Under the pieces are notes generated by a model. That model did no database searches. It saw only the letters and a program-made list of their open reading frames with translations, and was not told the DNA's origin. Shown in pieces: positions 1 through 9,470 of a stretch of 64,000 nt of DNA. Both the position numbers and the translations under genes were made by a program. Each line of letters opens with the position of its first letter. Positions within the stretch are counted from its first letter, which is position 1. Source of the stretch: Marinobacterium jannaschii DSM 6295 (GTDB lineage Bacteria; Pseudomonadota; Gammaproteobacteria; Pseudomonadales; Balneatricaceae); contig NZ_JHVJ01000004.1 in assembly GCF_000620085.1 (NCBI RefSeq), positions 263,387 through 327,386 on the forward strand. The letters are read 5' to 3'.

Positions 1-256
1 ATATGGTGGGATCTGATTACGACAACTCGAATAATTGCGCTTTAGCTGCTGCCTATCACTCCCTAACAACCGGGAGATCGGTTAAGCTTGTGGCCTGAAT
101 TTTTGCTCAGTTGCCGGGTCGATGCCTGAGTTCTGTTCATGCAGCAACAGAACGGATGGGTGCAGGGTATTTGAGGGAGATAGCGGTTAGTTTAACGCTT
201 TTTCTTAAAATCACCGCCTCAGGCATCTGCTGTCTAATTATTGGAAAGGAGCTCCC
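1..256. other. intergenic, upstream of DUF2333 gene
   Basis: I see no convincing gene here. The only clear element is a strong ribosome binding site (AAAGGAG, about 245-251) five bases before the first start codon. A promoter for the DUF2333 gene is expected here but I cannot place it. Confidence 0.5.
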
Positions 257-1303
257 ATGAAGGGATTACTCGAAGCGTTAATCGATACGTGTCTGGATTT
301 ATGGGATAAGGTACCCGGCGGTAAGCTGGTGCAGGGGGCAGTGGGCCTGGTGCTGGCCTATCTGTTGCTGGCGATTCCGGTTGGAGTCTACTGGAGCATC
401 ACTCCGGGAGCCTTTGATCCGGTGGCGGAAGCGAAAGCCGATGCCGAAACCAATAACCTGAAGCTGGCCACCGGGTACTCTACGGTATATAGCCTGAGCC
501 GGGTGATGGATACCCTGCTGACTAAGCCCGGTGGCTATATTCACAATGATAAAACCGCACCGGGGATCTGGCTGGATAATATCTCTAACTGGGAGTACGG
601 CGCGCTGGTACAGAGCCGTGACCTGACCCGTGCAATGCGTAAGGATTTCAGTCGCTCGCAGTCCCAGTCGGTGGAAATTGCAGAGCTGACCGATGCCGAG
701 CCGAAATTTAACTTTGATGCTTCCAGCTGGCTGCTGCCGTCTTCAGAGTCTCAGTACAAAGAGGGTCTGGAAGCACTGACCAAGTACCGCATGGCACTGG
801 GTAATCCTGATAAAAAGCAGGCACAGTTCTTTGCCCGCGTGGATAACCTGAATAACTGGCTGGGTGATGTGCAGACCCGCCTCGGCAGCCTTTCCCAGCG
901 CCTTTCTGCCAGTGTTGGCCAGAAACGCGTCAATACGGACCTGGCGGGCGACCCGAGTGCCAGCCAGTCTACTGCCACTGCAGACGAGACCGAAGTGAAG
1001 ACGCCGTGGCTGGAGATCGACGATGTCTTCTATGAAGCGCGTGGTTCCGCCTGGGCGATCCTGCATTTCATGAAAGCGGTCGAGCATGACTTTGGTCCGG
1101 CGCTGGATAAGAAAAATGCCCGTGTCAGCCTGCGTCAGATTATCAGGGAGCTGGAAGCGACTCAGGAAACGGTCTGGAGTCCGGTGGTTCTCAATGGCGG
1201 TGGCTTCGGCTTCTTTGCCAACCACTCGCTGGTGATGGCGAATTATATCTCCCGCGCCAATGCAGCGATTATCGACCTGCGTGAATTGCTGAACCGCGGT
1301 TAA
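257..1303 (+). CDS. DUF2333 family inner-membrane protein
   Basis: A 348-residue protein that matches the DUF2333 family of gammaproteobacteria, whose function is unknown. One hydrophobic segment at about residues 27-47 (GLVLAYLLLAIPVGVYW) anchors a long soluble part with several Trp-rich helices. The ATG is preceded by AAAGGAG at five bases, so the start is secure. It is a single-gene unit, ending in a strong terminator at 1322-1349. The neighbours (amino-acid export genes on the other strand) give no hint of its role. The family assignment rests on the N-terminal sequence and length. Confidence 0.8.
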   Translation: MKGLLEALIDTCLDLWDKVPGGKLVQGAVGLVLAYLLLAIPVGVYWSITPGAFDPVAEAKADAETNNLKLATGYSTVYSLSRVMDTLLTKPGGYIHNDKTAPGIWLDNISNWEYGALVQSRDLTRAMRKDFSRSQSQSVEIAELTDAEPKFNFDASSWLLPSSESQYKEGLEALTKYRMALGNPDKKQAQFFARVDNLNNWLGDVQTRLGSLSQRLSASVGQKRVNTDLAGDPSASQSTATADETEVKTPWLEIDDVFYEARGSAWAILHFMKAVEHDFGPALDKKNARVSLRQIIRELEATQETVWSPVVLNGGGFGFFANHSLVMANYISRANAAIIDLRELLNRG

Positions 1304-1321
1304 TAAGTGCAAGAGAGTGAG

Positions 1322-1349
1322 AAAGGGGAGCCGATGGCTCCCCTTTTTT
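1322..1349 (+). terminator. rho-independent terminator
   Basis: Stem AAAGGGGAGCC / GGCTCCCCTTT with a 3-base loop followed by a run of T. It ends the DUF2333 transcript. Confidence 0.9.
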
Positions 1350-1469
1350 GTCAGGCCCTCTTAGCAAGTTCGCGCTGCATTCACAGGTTTTTAGCGCAGT
1401 GCTCATGCAGTGAAACCCCACAGAAGGCGAGTTTACGACAGATCGCAACCTGTGACCGATCAACAACGA

Positions 1470-1787
1470 CTAGCTGGCGAAAAGCTTCAACAGGGCAAAC
1501 ACCGCTAAGCCACTGATCATGGTAGGTAAAAGCCGGCGGGTCAGCAGAGCACAGCTTATTGCAGTAGCGGCGGCCAGCAGCTGATAGTTGCTCAGTGTAA
1601 GATCGATCTCTCCCTGACGGATCAGGGTGGTCGGTGCCACCATCGCGCTGAGAATTGCAATCGGGATAAAGGCCAGTAGCCGTTCTATCCGGACAGAGAG
1701 GCGTATCCGTCCGGCAATTCCCATCGGCAGATAGCGTGGCAGGAAGGTCAGCAGTGCCATCCCGGCGATCAACAGCCACTCATACAT
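1470..1787 (-). CDS. azlD: AzlD-type branched-chain amino acid export subunit
   Basis: A 105-residue, four-helix membrane protein of the AzlD family, the small partner of AzlC. In characterised cases the AzlCD pair exports branched-chain or related hydrophobic amino acids. The start codon lies inside the end of azlC (8-base overlap), the usual arrangement for this pair and a sign of translational coupling. The motif LPRYLPM near residue 18 is typical. The substrate cannot be read from the sequence. Confidence 0.85.
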   Translation of the reverse strand: MYEWLLIAGMALLTFLPRYLPMGIAGRIRLSVRIERLLAFIPIAILSAMVAPTTLIRQGEIDLTLSNYQLLAAATAISCALLTRRLLPTMISGLAVFALLKLFAS

Positions 1788-2490
1788 TTTCTGACTCCTC
1801 TGAATCCAGCAGCGCTGCGACCGCGATTGCCAGCAGGGCGCTGACCATCAGGCCCGTCTGATTAGGCCAGCTGGCCGTGATCAGGCTGCTGACGGTCGCC
1901 GTTATGGCACAGCCCCATTGAGCCCTGCTTTTGAGGGCCGGGACTACGATACCAATAAATATCACAATCATAGTGACCTCCAGTCCCCAGCTGCTGATAT
2001 CAGGCAGCTGCAGTCCCAGCTGCATACCTGCAAAGGTACTGAGTGCCCAGCAGATATACATGGTCGCACCAGAGCCGAGATAGTAGCCCGGCAGTGAGTG
2101 GGTTTCGCCGGCTGCTATCCGGCGGGTTACCACGGCATAGGTCTCATCGTTCAGGCAGAAGGCCATTAACAGACGCAGGCGCTGGGGCAGTGCGCTGACT
2201 TCAGGTATCAGGCTGGTGGAATACAACAGGTGACGCAGGTTGACGATAAATACCGTCAACAGAATCACCGGCAGTGCAACGGAAGCCGCCAGCAGGCTGA
2301 CAGCGATAAACTGTGATGCGCCGGCAAAAACGATAAGCGACATTCCCAGCGTGGCCGCGGCAGACAGGCCGGCATCCTGCGCCAGGGCGCCATATACCAT
2401 TCCGAACGGGATTACCCCGGTCAGCAGTGGCAATGTATCCCGACAACCCTGCGTCGCCGGGGAGGGTAAGTGAGTTAGAACCTGTGACAT
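1780..2490 (-). CDS. azlC: AzlC family amino acid exporter large subunit
   Basis: A 236-residue multi-spanning membrane protein with the AzlC hallmarks: an N-terminal GVIPFGMVYG motif, FAGASQF near residue 56, and NLRHLLYS followed by LNDETYAV. The ATG has AGGAGT seven bases upstream. It overlaps azlD by 8 bases and lies 72 bases downstream of an AraC regulator on the same strand, so the regulator probably controls it. Likely role: export of branched-chain or structurally related amino acids across the inner membrane. Confidence 0.9.
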   Translation of the reverse strand: MSQVLTHLPSPATQGCRDTLPLLTGVIPFGMVYGALAQDAGLSAAATLGMSLIVFAGASQFIAVSLLAASVALPVILLTVFIVNLRHLLYSTSLIPEVSALPQRLRLLMAFCLNDETYAVVTRRIAAGETHSLPGYYLGSGATMYICWALSTFAGMQLGLQLPDISSWGLEVTMIVIFIGIVVPALKSRAQWGCAITATVSSLITASWPNQTGLMVSALLAIAVAALLDSEESENV

Positions 2491-2562
2491 AGAAACTCCT
2501 CTGTATTAAGGACAATCTACGTCAGACGTTAGTGTCGGTATTGTACGATATTGATGCGTCGT

Positions 2563-3393
2563 CTAACGCACGGCCTTGAGATAGCGGCCCGGAGTGACGC
2601 CGATGACCCGCTTGAAGTGCCGGCTGAAGTGGCTCTGATCGGTAAAGCCGCTGCCTGCAGCAACATCCACCAGTGACAGGCCGCTGCGCATCAGCTGCTT
2701 GGCATGCTGTAACCGGCGCATGATCTGGTAGGCGTGGGGAGGCAGCCCGACATGACGCTGAAACAGCCGGGTCAGGTAATGGGGGTTGAGCTCCACCCGG
2801 GCAGACAGGTCCGACAGGTTGATGTTTTCCAGGCAGTAGCTATCGATATACTCCCGCAGCAGTCTGACCTTATCCGGCGCCCGGCTGGTTTCCGGTAGTC
2901 CGCTGCGGCTATGGTTGTGGCGCTGGATCAGCGTGGTGACTACATTCAGGTAGGCGGTCTGGCGCTGCAGGCTGTTATCGCAATGCTGCAGCAGGTTGAA
3001 CAGCTGGCGCAGGGCCTGTGCCAGCATCGGGTCATGCACTACCGGTTCCGCAAACCAGGGGATGCCTGCACCGGCCCCGAGTAGCTCGGCACCCACCGGA
3101 GCCAGCATTTCGGGCGTTGGGTACATCGCCCTGTAGGACCAGCCGTAATCGGTGGCACAATGGCCGTCATGGACCTGATCGGCATTGACGATGATAATGC
3201 TGTCGCGCGGTGCAATGTGGTTGGCACCGCCACGATAAAAGGTCTGGGCACCATGCTCAATTACGCCGATGCAGAACCCCTCATGGACATGACGGGAAAA
3301 GCATTGCTGGTGGTAATTAGCGTTCAGCAGTTCGAGTCCGCCCAGATCACTGGCATAGCGGAATTCAGCCTGCTCTTTGATAGCGGTTGTCAT
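2563..3393 (-). CDS. AraC family regulator of azlCD
   Basis: A 276-residue transcription factor. The N-terminal half is a cupin-like effector domain (RHVHEGFCIGVIEHGAQ, residues about 35-51). The C-terminal hundred residues hold the two helix-turn-helix motifs of AraC proteins, with the signature GFTDQSHFSRHFKRVIGVTP. The ATG follows AAAGGAG at six bases. Architecture and position just upstream of azlC on the same strand resemble the AraC regulators that often accompany AzlCD and LysE-type exporters. I infer that it senses an amino acid and activates azlCD; this is not shown by any visible binding site. Confidence 0.85.
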   Translation of the reverse strand: MTTAIKEQAEFRYASDLGGLELLNANYHQQCFSRHVHEGFCIGVIEHGAQTFYRGGANHIAPRDSIIIVNADQVHDGHCATDYGWSYRAMYPTPEMLAPVGAELLGAGAGIPWFAEPVVHDPMLAQALRQLFNLLQHCDNSLQRQTAYLNVVTTLIQRHNHSRSGLPETSRAPDKVRLLREYIDSYCLENINLSDLSARVELNPHYLTRLFQRHVGLPPHAYQIMRRLQHAKQLMRSGLSLVDVAAGSGFTDQSHFSRHFKRVIGVTPGRYLKAVR

Positions 3394-3474
3394 GGCGGCT
3401 CCTTTAAGATTGCAGTGTATCAGATCGGATTCAGGCAGGTTTTGTATGTTTTTGACTTCCAGAAGGAGAACAGC

Positions 3475-4305
3475 ATGAGTGAGCAGCTGCCGATAGTGGC
3501 GACCCTGAAGGACGATGAGCGAGCTCAGCTGGCCTATGCCCGCCAGCTATTGGAAAACCCGGGACTGGCTGCGCGTCTCAGTGATCTGATTGGCAGTCCG
3601 GTTGAGGGACTGATTAAAAATCTGCCGACAGAGTGGCGGAATGGACTCAACCGCAATGTACAGCGGGCGCTGGAGAAAGCGCTTGATGCCGCATTGATGA
3701 CGATTGATGAGAAGCGTGAAGTGGCCGCTTCGCCCCTCAGACATAAGCTGATGGTCGGGGCCAGCGGTGCCCTGGGTGGGGCGTTTGGCCTGGGGGCGTT
3801 GGCAATCGAATTGCCGATATCAACGACCCTGATACTGCGTTCTATCGCCGATATTGCCCGCTCGGAAGGGGAAGACCTGAGTGATCCTCAGGTACGGATG
3901 GCCTGTCTGGAAGTGTTTGCGCTTGGCGGGCGCAGTAGCAGTGATGACGGGGCTGAATCCGGTTATCTGGCGGTTCGGGCGGCATTAGCCCGGGCGGTAT
4001 CCGATGCCTCCGGCTTTGTTGCCAGTCATAAGGTGGCGAAAGGCAGCACGCCGGTGATGGTGAAACTGCTGAGCGAGGTTGCCAGCCGTTTCGGCATTTC
4101 GGTATCCCAGAAAGCTGCAGCGCAGGCGGTACCTATTGTCGGCGGGGCCGGGGGGGCGCTGATTAACACCCTGTTTATGGATCACTTTCAGGATATGGCG
4201 CGGGGGCACTTTATTGTGCGGCAACTGGAGCGCAGCTATGGCGAGGCTGTCGTCAGGCAGGCCTATCAGTCGCTGCCTGACGATCGTGACGACATTCCCG
4301 CCTGA
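3475..4305 (+). CDS. EcsC family protein
   Basis: A 276-residue protein of the EcsC family (named after a Bacillus protein linked to an ABC exporter; molecular function unknown). A Gly/Ala-rich stretch (GASGALGGAFGLGALAIELP, residues about 93-112) could enter a membrane, followed by STTLILRSIADIARSEGEDL, which is typical of the family. I chose the ATG at 3475 because AGAAGGAG lies upstream of it and the family sequence starts there. The frame stays open upstream, but that extension lies in the leader of the divergent AraC gene. It is a monocistronic unit. Confidence 0.75.
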   Translation: MSEQLPIVATLKDDERAQLAYARQLLENPGLAARLSDLIGSPVEGLIKNLPTEWRNGLNRNVQRALEKALDAALMTIDEKREVAASPLRHKLMVGASGALGGAFGLGALAIELPISTTLILRSIADIARSEGEDLSDPQVRMACLEVFALGGRSSSDDGAESGYLAVRAALARAVSDASGFVASHKVAKGSTPVMVKLLSEVASRFGISVSQKAAAQAVPIVGGAGGALINTLFMDHFQDMARGHFIVRQLERSYGEAVVRQAYQSLPDDRDDIPA

Positions 4306-4349
4306 TTCAGCCATTGGTCTGGTGCGGTCTGGCTAAATGACGACGCTGA

Positions 4350-5273
4350 TCAGTTGGGGTGGGTCAGCTCGGGGTGATCTTCGAACCGGTCCAGCTGGTC
4401 CAGTGACGAGTCCACAATACAGTTGCTGAGGGCCCGGGCAAGGTCGGAGTTCAGGTTCCAGACGTGCCAGTAGAGCGGAATGGCCAGATAGAGGCCCGGT
4501 GTCATATCGAGAGCCCGGCCATCTTCCAGCATCCGGCGGCTCTGCTGATCGGGAACCATGCCACAGGCGTGGCCACGCAGAATCATCTCAAAGAATGTCT
4601 CTGATGAAGGGATGCGATGGCGCGGGTAGTCGCCGGGGCCAATGGAGAAGAACTTTTCCAGGTAACGGTTCTGCAGCTCGTCCTTATTATTAAATTCAGC
4701 CACCGGCGCGGTATGAAAGCCTTCAGAGTTTGCCCCATCCGGGAAATAGCGCTGCATATAGCCGGGACTGGCCAGGCAGTGGTAGGGCATCACGCCGAGT
4801 GGAATACAGCTGCAGCCCTGCATCGCATTCGGGCTGGCGGTAATACAGCCCAGTACCTCACCGGTGCGCAGCAGATGATGGGTCTGGTCCTGATCATCGA
4901 TCTTAAGATCCAGCAGCAGATTCTGTTTTGCCAGCAGCGGCTCCATCGCATCCAGGAACCAGGTTTCCAGAGAGTCGGCATTGACTCCGATTGACACCCG
5001 GGTAAAGCCACTCTGCTGTTCGGGCGATAATTCCTGCAACAGCTCGTTTTCCAGCATGCTGACCTGGCGGTAATGTTTCAGGGCTTGCTGACCGGCCCGG
5101 GTGGCCTGAATCGGATTGGAACGCACCACCAGGGCCTGCCCCAGCTTATCCTCGAGCTGTCTGAGTCGCTGGGACACTGCGGACTGTGTGATATGAAGCT
5201 TCTGTGCGGCCTTATCGAAGCTTTGCTCTTCAATAACCGCTGCGAGTGCCGCCAGTTGGCGTAAATCTAACAA
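4350..5273 (-). CDS. argP: LysR-type regulator, ArgP/LysG family
   Basis: A 307-residue LysR-type regulator. The N-terminal winged helix (KAAQKLHITQSAVSQRLRQL) closely resembles ArgP of E. coli and LysG of Corynebacterium, which sense lysine or arginine and activate the gene of an exporter. The remainder is the usual two-lobed effector domain. The first codon is TTG, because no ATG is available before the helix-turn-helix; a weak AAGAG precedes it. It diverges from an ArgO/LysE-type exporter, the classical arrangement. Confidence in the family is high, in arginine as ligand only moderate. Confidence 0.8.
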   Translation of the reverse strand: MLDLRQLAALAAVIEEQSFDKAAQKLHITQSAVSQRLRQLEDKLGQALVVRSNPIQATRAGQQALKHYRQVSMLENELLQELSPEQQSGFTRVSIGVNADSLETWFLDAMEPLLAKQNLLLDLKIDDQDQTHHLLRTGEVLGCITASPNAMQGCSCIPLGVMPYHCLASPGYMQRYFPDGANSEGFHTAPVAEFNNKDELQNRYLEKFFSIGPGDYPRHRIPSSETFFEMILRGHACGMVPDQQSRRMLEDGRALDMTPGLYLAIPLYWHVWNLNSDLARALSNCIVDSSLDQLDRFEDHPELTHPN

Positions 5274-5335
5274 GATTAAATTCTCTTATGAAAGATGAAA
5301 AACATTAGTTTTACTTACTTTATCCGTTGGCAAAC

Positions 5336-5347
5336 AATAGCGCTATT
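5336..5347. promoter_or_regulatory. perfect palindrome between argP and argO
   Basis: AATAGCGCTATT, a 12-base perfect palindrome in the 98-base intergenic region between the divergent regulator and exporter. Position and symmetry suit a LysR-type binding site, but a single site is weak evidence. Confidence 0.35.
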
Positions 5348-5371
5348 AATTTTGTAAGAGATCTGACGCAA

Positions 5372-5992
5372 ATGAGTTTATTGCTAACAGCGCAGCTGAT
5401 CGCTCTGATGAAAGGCTTGGCGACCAGTGCCGGACTGATTGTGGCGATTGGTGCACAGAACGCCTTTGTACTGACACAGGGATTGCGTCAGCAATACCAC
5501 TGGCCGATCGCCGCCGTGTGCAGCTTTTTTGATGCACTGTTTATCTCGCTGGGTGTCGCCGGAATGGGCATACTGGTATCGCAATCGCCAACCCTGATGA
5601 CGATCACCAGCTGGGGCGGGGCGTTGTTCCTGGGCTGGTATGGCTTCAATTCGATCCGATCTGCGCTGCAGAGCCACAGTTTAAAAGGGAATGCAGAGGG
5701 GGCGTCCAGCCTGCGTCATGCATTATTGACCGCGCTTGCGATCACTTTGCTTAATCCGCACGTTTACCTGGATACCGTGGTACTGATCGGCAGTATCGGA
5801 GGACAGTTTGCACCAGAGGAACGGGTTTGGTTCTCTGCCGGTGCGATCAGCTTTTCCTTTATCTGGTTTTTCGGCCTGAGCCTTGGGGCACGCTGGCTGG
5901 CACCGCTGTTTGCCAAACCGATTGCATGGCGGGTGCTGGATCTGATCGTCGGCCTGACAATGTGGAGTATCGCTGCGAGTTTGATTTTTTAG
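5372..5992 (+). CDS. argO: LysE/ArgO family amino acid exporter
   Basis: A 206-residue inner-membrane protein with six predicted helices. The motif IGAQNAFVLTQGLRQQYHW near the N-terminus and NPHVYLDTVVLIGSIGGQ in the middle match E. coli ArgO closely, including the Asn-Pro-His-Val-Tyr motif. Known family members export arginine and/or lysine. I prefer the ATG at 5372; a TTG 45 bases upstream and an ATG at 5408 are alternatives, none with a good ribosome binding site. Divergent from the ArgP-like regulator, which presumably activates it when the basic amino acid accumulates. Confidence 0.85.
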   Translation: MSLLLTAQLIALMKGLATSAGLIVAIGAQNAFVLTQGLRQQYHWPIAAVCSFFDALFISLGVAGMGILVSQSPTLMTITSWGGALFLGWYGFNSIRSALQSHSLKGNAEGASSLRHALLTALAITLLNPHVYLDTVVLIGSIGGQFAPEERVWFSAGAISFSFIWFFGLSLGARWLAPLFAKPIAWRVLDLIVGLTMWSIAASLIF

Positions 5993-6021
5993 ATCGATTA
6001 ATGGATCGGCGCGGGGATTCG

Positions 6022-6086
6022 TGGGTTTCGCTGCGCTCAACACCACGCTACTGCAGGCGGTAGCGTGGGTTGAGTTACGAAACCCA
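6022..6086. repeat. 65-base imperfect palindrome (REP-like)
   Basis: Arm TGGGTTTCG ... CTCAACACCACGCTAC (6022-6051) mirrors GTAGCGTGGGTTGAG ... CGAAACCCA (6060-6086) with a few mismatches and a short loop. It lies exactly between the 3' ends of the convergent argO and hinT genes. The words resemble the interspersed palindromes with a GGGTTTCGCTGCGCTCAACCC core found in many gammaproteobacterial genomes. I saw only this copy in the window. It may also act as a bidirectional terminator, though without T-runs. Confidence 0.55.
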
Positions 6087-6094
6087 GGGAGTGA

Positions 6095-6460
6095 TTAAAC
6101 CTCGGTTTTCAGGGTTTCCTGATAGGGAGGCCAGCCCATTGGTTTACCACCCAGAACGTGCAGGTGGATGTGGTAAACGGTCTGGCCGCCGTGCGGATTG
6201 CAGTTGAAGACGGTGCGGTAACCGTCGGCAGCGAAGCCTTTCTCTGCTGCGACCTTGCCAGCGACCTGTACCATATGGCCGACCAGTTCGCGGTCTTCGT
6301 CTCCGATATCGTTCAGGGTGGCGATATGTTTACGCGGAATGACCAGGAAGTGGCTAGGGGCCTGAGGGTTGATATCGTTAAAGGCGATCACTTTATCGTC
6401 TTCGTAGATTACCTCGGCTGGGATCTCATTAGCGTTGATTTTGCAGAACAAGCAATCCAT
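6095..6460 (-). CDS. hinT: HIT family purine nucleoside phosphoramidase
   Basis: A 121-residue HIT-domain protein with the catalytic triad motif His-x-His-x-His (HIHLHVLGG, near residue 98) and the N-terminal CLFCKINANEIPAEVIYEDD that is almost invariant in bacterial HinT. It hydrolyses nucleoside phosphoramidates and aminoacyl-adenylates in the cytoplasm. The two Cys at the N-terminus belong to the zinc-binding CxxC seen in part of the family. ATG with AGGAGA upstream. It stands alone, separated from the spoVR operon by a terminator. Confidence 0.9.
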   Translation of the reverse strand: MDCLFCKINANEIPAEVIYEDDKVIAFNDINPQAPSHFLVIPRKHIATLNDIGDEDRELVGHMVQVAGKVAAEKGFAADGYRTVFNCNPHGGQTVYHIHLHVLGGKPMGWPPYQETLKTEV

Positions 6461-6490
6461 AACGGTGGTCTCTCCTGATATATGACGGAA

Positions 6491-6521
6491 ACGCCGTGCC
6501 GGTATCCGGCACGGCGTTTTT
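6491..6521 (-). terminator. terminator of the prkA-yeaH-spoVR operon
   Basis: Perfect 12-bp stem ACGCCGTGCCGG / CCGGCACGGCGT with a 3-base loop, flanked by A/T runs on both sides. It lies between the spoVR stop and the hinT start; both genes are on the minus strand. Confidence 0.85.
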
Positions 6522-6561
6522 CAGCAGTATACCCTGAGGGAGGCTGCGAACAAGTCGTGAC

Positions 6562-8085
6562 TCAGGCTGACACCACTTCGGTACTGGTTTGCAACGGGCA
6601 GTGGTAGCTGGTGGCGACTGTACCGTCTGGCATTACAGACTCCAGATGGACATCGAAGCCCCAAAGCCGGTGCAGGTGCCGCATGACCTCGACGGCATCG
6701 TCGCCGAGCGGTTGGCGGTTATGCATATAGTGGCGCAGTGTCAGGGAACGGTCGCCGCGCACATCGACGTTGTAGACCTGAATATTGGGTTCACGATTTC
6801 CCAGGTTGTACTGGGCGGACATATCTTCACGAATCCGCTCATAGCCGATCTCATTATGGATGGACGACACCCGCAATTTCGGGTTGTCGGCATCATCCAG
6901 TATGGTGAACAGTTTCAGCTCACGCATCAGTTTCGGTGACAGGAACTGCAGGATAAAGCTCTCATCCTTGTAGTTATGCATCGCATCCATCAGGGTATCG
7001 CGCCAGTTACTGCCGGCGATCTGCGGGAACCACTCCCTGTCCTCATCTTCCGGGTTCTCACAGATACGACGGATATCCTGCATCATGTTGTAACCCAGAG
7101 TATAGGGATTGATACCGCTGAAGTATGGCGAATCGAAGCCCGGCTGATAGACCACGCTGGTATGCGAATGGAGAAACTCCATCATAAAGCCGTCAGTGAC
7201 CAGGCCCTCGTCATGCAGACCGTGCAGCAGGGTGTAGTGCCAGAAACAGGCCCAGCCTTCGTTCATTACCTGCGTCTGCTTCTGCGGATAGAAGTACTGG
7301 CTGACCTTGCGCACGATACGGACCAGCTCGCGCTGCCAGGGCTCCAGCAGAGGTGCATTCTTCTCGATGAAGTAGAGGATATTTTCCTCCGGCTCTGACG
7401 GGAAGCGTATCTCCTGGGCGGTGGCGTTTTCCTCTTTCTGTGGAATGGTGTTCCACAGGTCATTGAGGTGGCGTTGTATATATTCCTCGCGGGACTGCTG
7501 GCGTTCCCGCTCCTCCTCTGCGGTCAGCGGAGTGGGGCGCTGGTAGCGGTTTACGCCATAGCTCATCAGTGCGTGACAGGAATCCAGCACTTCTTCGACT
7601 GCTTCAACGCTGTAGCGCTCTTCACACTGGCGAATATAGTTTTTGGCAAATAACAGGTAGTCGACGATGGCCGAGGCATCGGTCCAGGTCTGGAACAGGT
7701 AGTTGCCCTTAAAAAAGGAGTTGTGGCCGTAGCAGGCGTGGGCAATGACCAGTGCCTGCATGGTCATGGTGTTCTCCTCCATCAGGTAGGAGATACAGGG
7801 ATCGGAGTTGATGACGATCTCATACGCCAGCCCCATCCGTCCGCGCTTGTAGTTCTGTTCGGTCTCGACAAACTGCTTACCGAAAGACCAGTGGTTATAG
7901 TTGAGTGGCATACCCACCGAGGAGTAGGCATCCATCATCTGCTCGGAGGTGATGATCTCAATCTGGTTTGGGTAGGTATCCAGTCCGTAGCTGTCAGCGA
8001 TACGGCCGATCTCACGGTCATAGCGTTCGATCAGCTCAAATGTCCATTCAGCGCCGGTAGAGATAGGTTCCTTCTTCTTAGTCAT
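6562..8085 (-). CDS. ycgB: SpoVR family protein
   Basis: A 507-residue protein of the SpoVR/YcgB family, found in spore formers (cortex formation) and very widely in proteobacteria as a stationary-phase/stress protein of unknown biochemistry. Characteristic stretches: NHWSFGKQF near residue 64, [19 protein letters not shown] near 115, and [16 protein letters not shown] near 278, all with conserved His and Trp. It is the third gene of prkA-yeaH-spoVR; its ATG overlaps the yeaH stop by four bases. Length and sequence agree with full-length family members. Confidence 0.95.
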   Translation of the reverse strand: MTKKKEPISTGAEWTFELIERYDREIGRIADSYGLDTYPNQIEIITSEQMMDAYSSVGMPLNYNHWSFGKQFVETEQNYKRGRMGLAYEIVINSDPCISYLMEENTMTMQALVIAHACYGHNSFFKGNYLFQTWTDASAIVDYLLFAKNYIRQCEERYSVEAVEEVLDSCHALMSYGVNRYQRPTPLTAEEERERQQSREEYIQRHLNDLWNTIPQKEENATAQEIRFPSEPEENILYFIEKNAPLLEPWQRELVRIVRKVSQYFYPQKQTQVMNEGWACFWHYTLLHGLHDEGLVTDGFMMEFLHSHTSVVYQPGFDSPYFSGINPYTLGYNMMQDIRRICENPEDEDREWFPQIAGSNWRDTLMDAMHNYKDESFILQFLSPKLMRELKLFTILDDADNPKLRVSSIHNEIGYERIREDMSAQYNLGNREPNIQVYNVDVRGDRSLTLRHYMHNRQPLGDDAVEVMRHLHRLWGFDVHLESVMPDGTVATSYHCPLQTSTEVVSA

Positions 8086-9368
8086 GCCGGACCCTCCGTT
8101 TTCTTCTCAAACAGCTTGCGGAAGACTGGATAGATATCTGCCGGGTCTTCAATCTGATGCATGGCGAAGCTCTCGGACCAGGCATCTTTCACTTTCTCGT
8201 ATTCCAGCCACAGGTTCTGGTGAGGCCCGGTCGTAATCTCGACATAGGCGAAGTACTGCACATGCTGGAGGATCTTTCTGTGCAGGATCTCGCGGCAGGA
8301 GTGGGAGTCACCATCCCAGTTATCCCCGTCAGAGGCCTGCGCCACATAGATATTCCAGTCATTGGCAGGGTAGCGGTCGCGGATAATATCAGCGGTCATA
8401 TTCAGGGCGCTGGATACGATGGTGCCGCCGGTTTCGCGGGAGTAGAAAAACTCCTCCTCGTCCACCTCTTTGGCGTGGGTATGGTGACGGACAAAGACCA
8501 CTTCGATGGTTTTGTAATTACGCTTGAGGAACAGGTAGAGCAGGATAAAGAAACGTTTCGCCATATCCTTAATGGTCTGGGTCATGGAGCCGGAGACATC
8601 CATCACGCAGAACATTACCGCCTTACTGGAAGGCACCGGTACCCTGATCATATTGTTGTACTTGATATCGAAATCATCGATCCACGGCAGTCGGCTGATA
8701 TGCTTACGCAGCTCCAGAATCTGTTCTTCCAGCAGACCTATCTGGCGTTCTGCATCGCTGCTTGGCAGGCGCTGTTCCAGCGTTTCTATCTCTTTACGCA
8801 GCTCACGGATCTTGCCGCGGTCGCTGCCCGACAGGGCAATCCTTCGCGCCAGTGCGGAGCGGAGTGAACGCACTATATGGATCTTGTCCGGTGAACCAGC
8901 ATTGGTGAAGCCGGCCCGACGGGTCTCAAACTGGGTGCTGTTACGCAGTTGTTTCTTTACCAGGTAGGGCAGTTCCAGACCTTCAAACATAAAGTCGAGG
9001 AACTCCTCCTGATTGATCTGAAAGGTGAACTCATCCATCCCTTCGCCGGAGTTACTGGCCTGCCCCGAGCCGGAGCCGCCTCCGCCCCCGGCAGGTGGAC
9101 GGTTGAATTCGTCACCTTCGCTGAATTCTTTGTTTCCCGGGAAAACCCGCTTACGTACGCCGCCTTCACCGTGATGGAATACCGGTTCTGAGATATCCCG
9201 GCGCGGGATGGTGACCTTGCCACCTTTATCCATGTCGGTGATAGAGCGATGGTTTACCGCTTCTTCAACTGCTTCCTTTATGTGCTTTTTATAGCGACGC
9301 AGAAAGCGCTGGCGGTTAACCGTGCTCTTTTTCTTCGAGTTCTGTCGGCGGTCTATGATATAGCTCAT
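8082..9368 (-). CDS. yeaH: YeaH/YhbH family (DUF444) protein
   Basis: A 428-residue DUF444 protein. It has a Gly-rich linker (residues about 92-108) and a C-terminal von Willebrand factor A-like domain with a MIDAS-type motif (DVSGSMTQT, near residue 253). In E. coli yeaG (prkA) and yeaH are co-transcribed and induced by nitrogen starvation and RpoS. Its role is unknown; VWA proteins often work with AAA+ ATPases, and PrkA has such a domain. Translationally coupled to spoVR through a four-base overlap. Confidence 0.95.
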   Translation of the reverse strand: MSYIIDRRQNSKKKSTVNRQRFLRRYKKHIKEAVEEAVNHRSITDMDKGGKVTIPRRDISEPVFHHGEGGVRKRVFPGNKEFSEGDEFNRPPAGGGGGSGSGQASNSGEGMDEFTFQINQEEFLDFMFEGLELPYLVKKQLRNSTQFETRRAGFTNAGSPDKIHIVRSLRSALARRIALSGSDRGKIRELRKEIETLEQRLPSSDAERQIGLLEEQILELRKHISRLPWIDDFDIKYNNMIRVPVPSSKAVMFCVMDVSGSMTQTIKDMAKRFFILLYLFLKRNYKTIEVVFVRHHTHAKEVDEEEFFYSRETGGTIVSSALNMTADIIRDRYPANDWNIYVAQASDGDNWDGDSHSCREILHRKILQHVQYFAYVEITTGPHQNLWLEYEKVKDAWSESFAMHQIEDPADIYPVFRKLFEKKTEGPA

Positions 9369-9424
9369 AATCCGATCCCCATACGGCCTGGCACTGGACG
9401 CCTTTCTGAGTACCAGTGTGGAAT

Positions 9425-9454
9425 ACCACCCGCGTGCGGCGCACGGCGGGCGGT
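9425..9454 (-). other. GC-rich intercistronic hairpin between prkA and yeaH
   Basis: ACCACCCGCGTGC and GCACGGCGGGCGGT face each other across a 3-base loop, in the 102-base gap between prkA and yeaH. There is no T-run, so it is more likely an RNA-stability or processing element than a terminator. Confidence 0.4.
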
Positions 9455-9470
9455 GTCTGGAAGTGAGTGG

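Noticed and set aside
3160-3474. N-terminal extension of the EcsC-like gene
   Set aside because: This in-frame stretch is antisense to the AraC gene and its leader; the ATG at 3475 has a good ribosome binding site and the family start.
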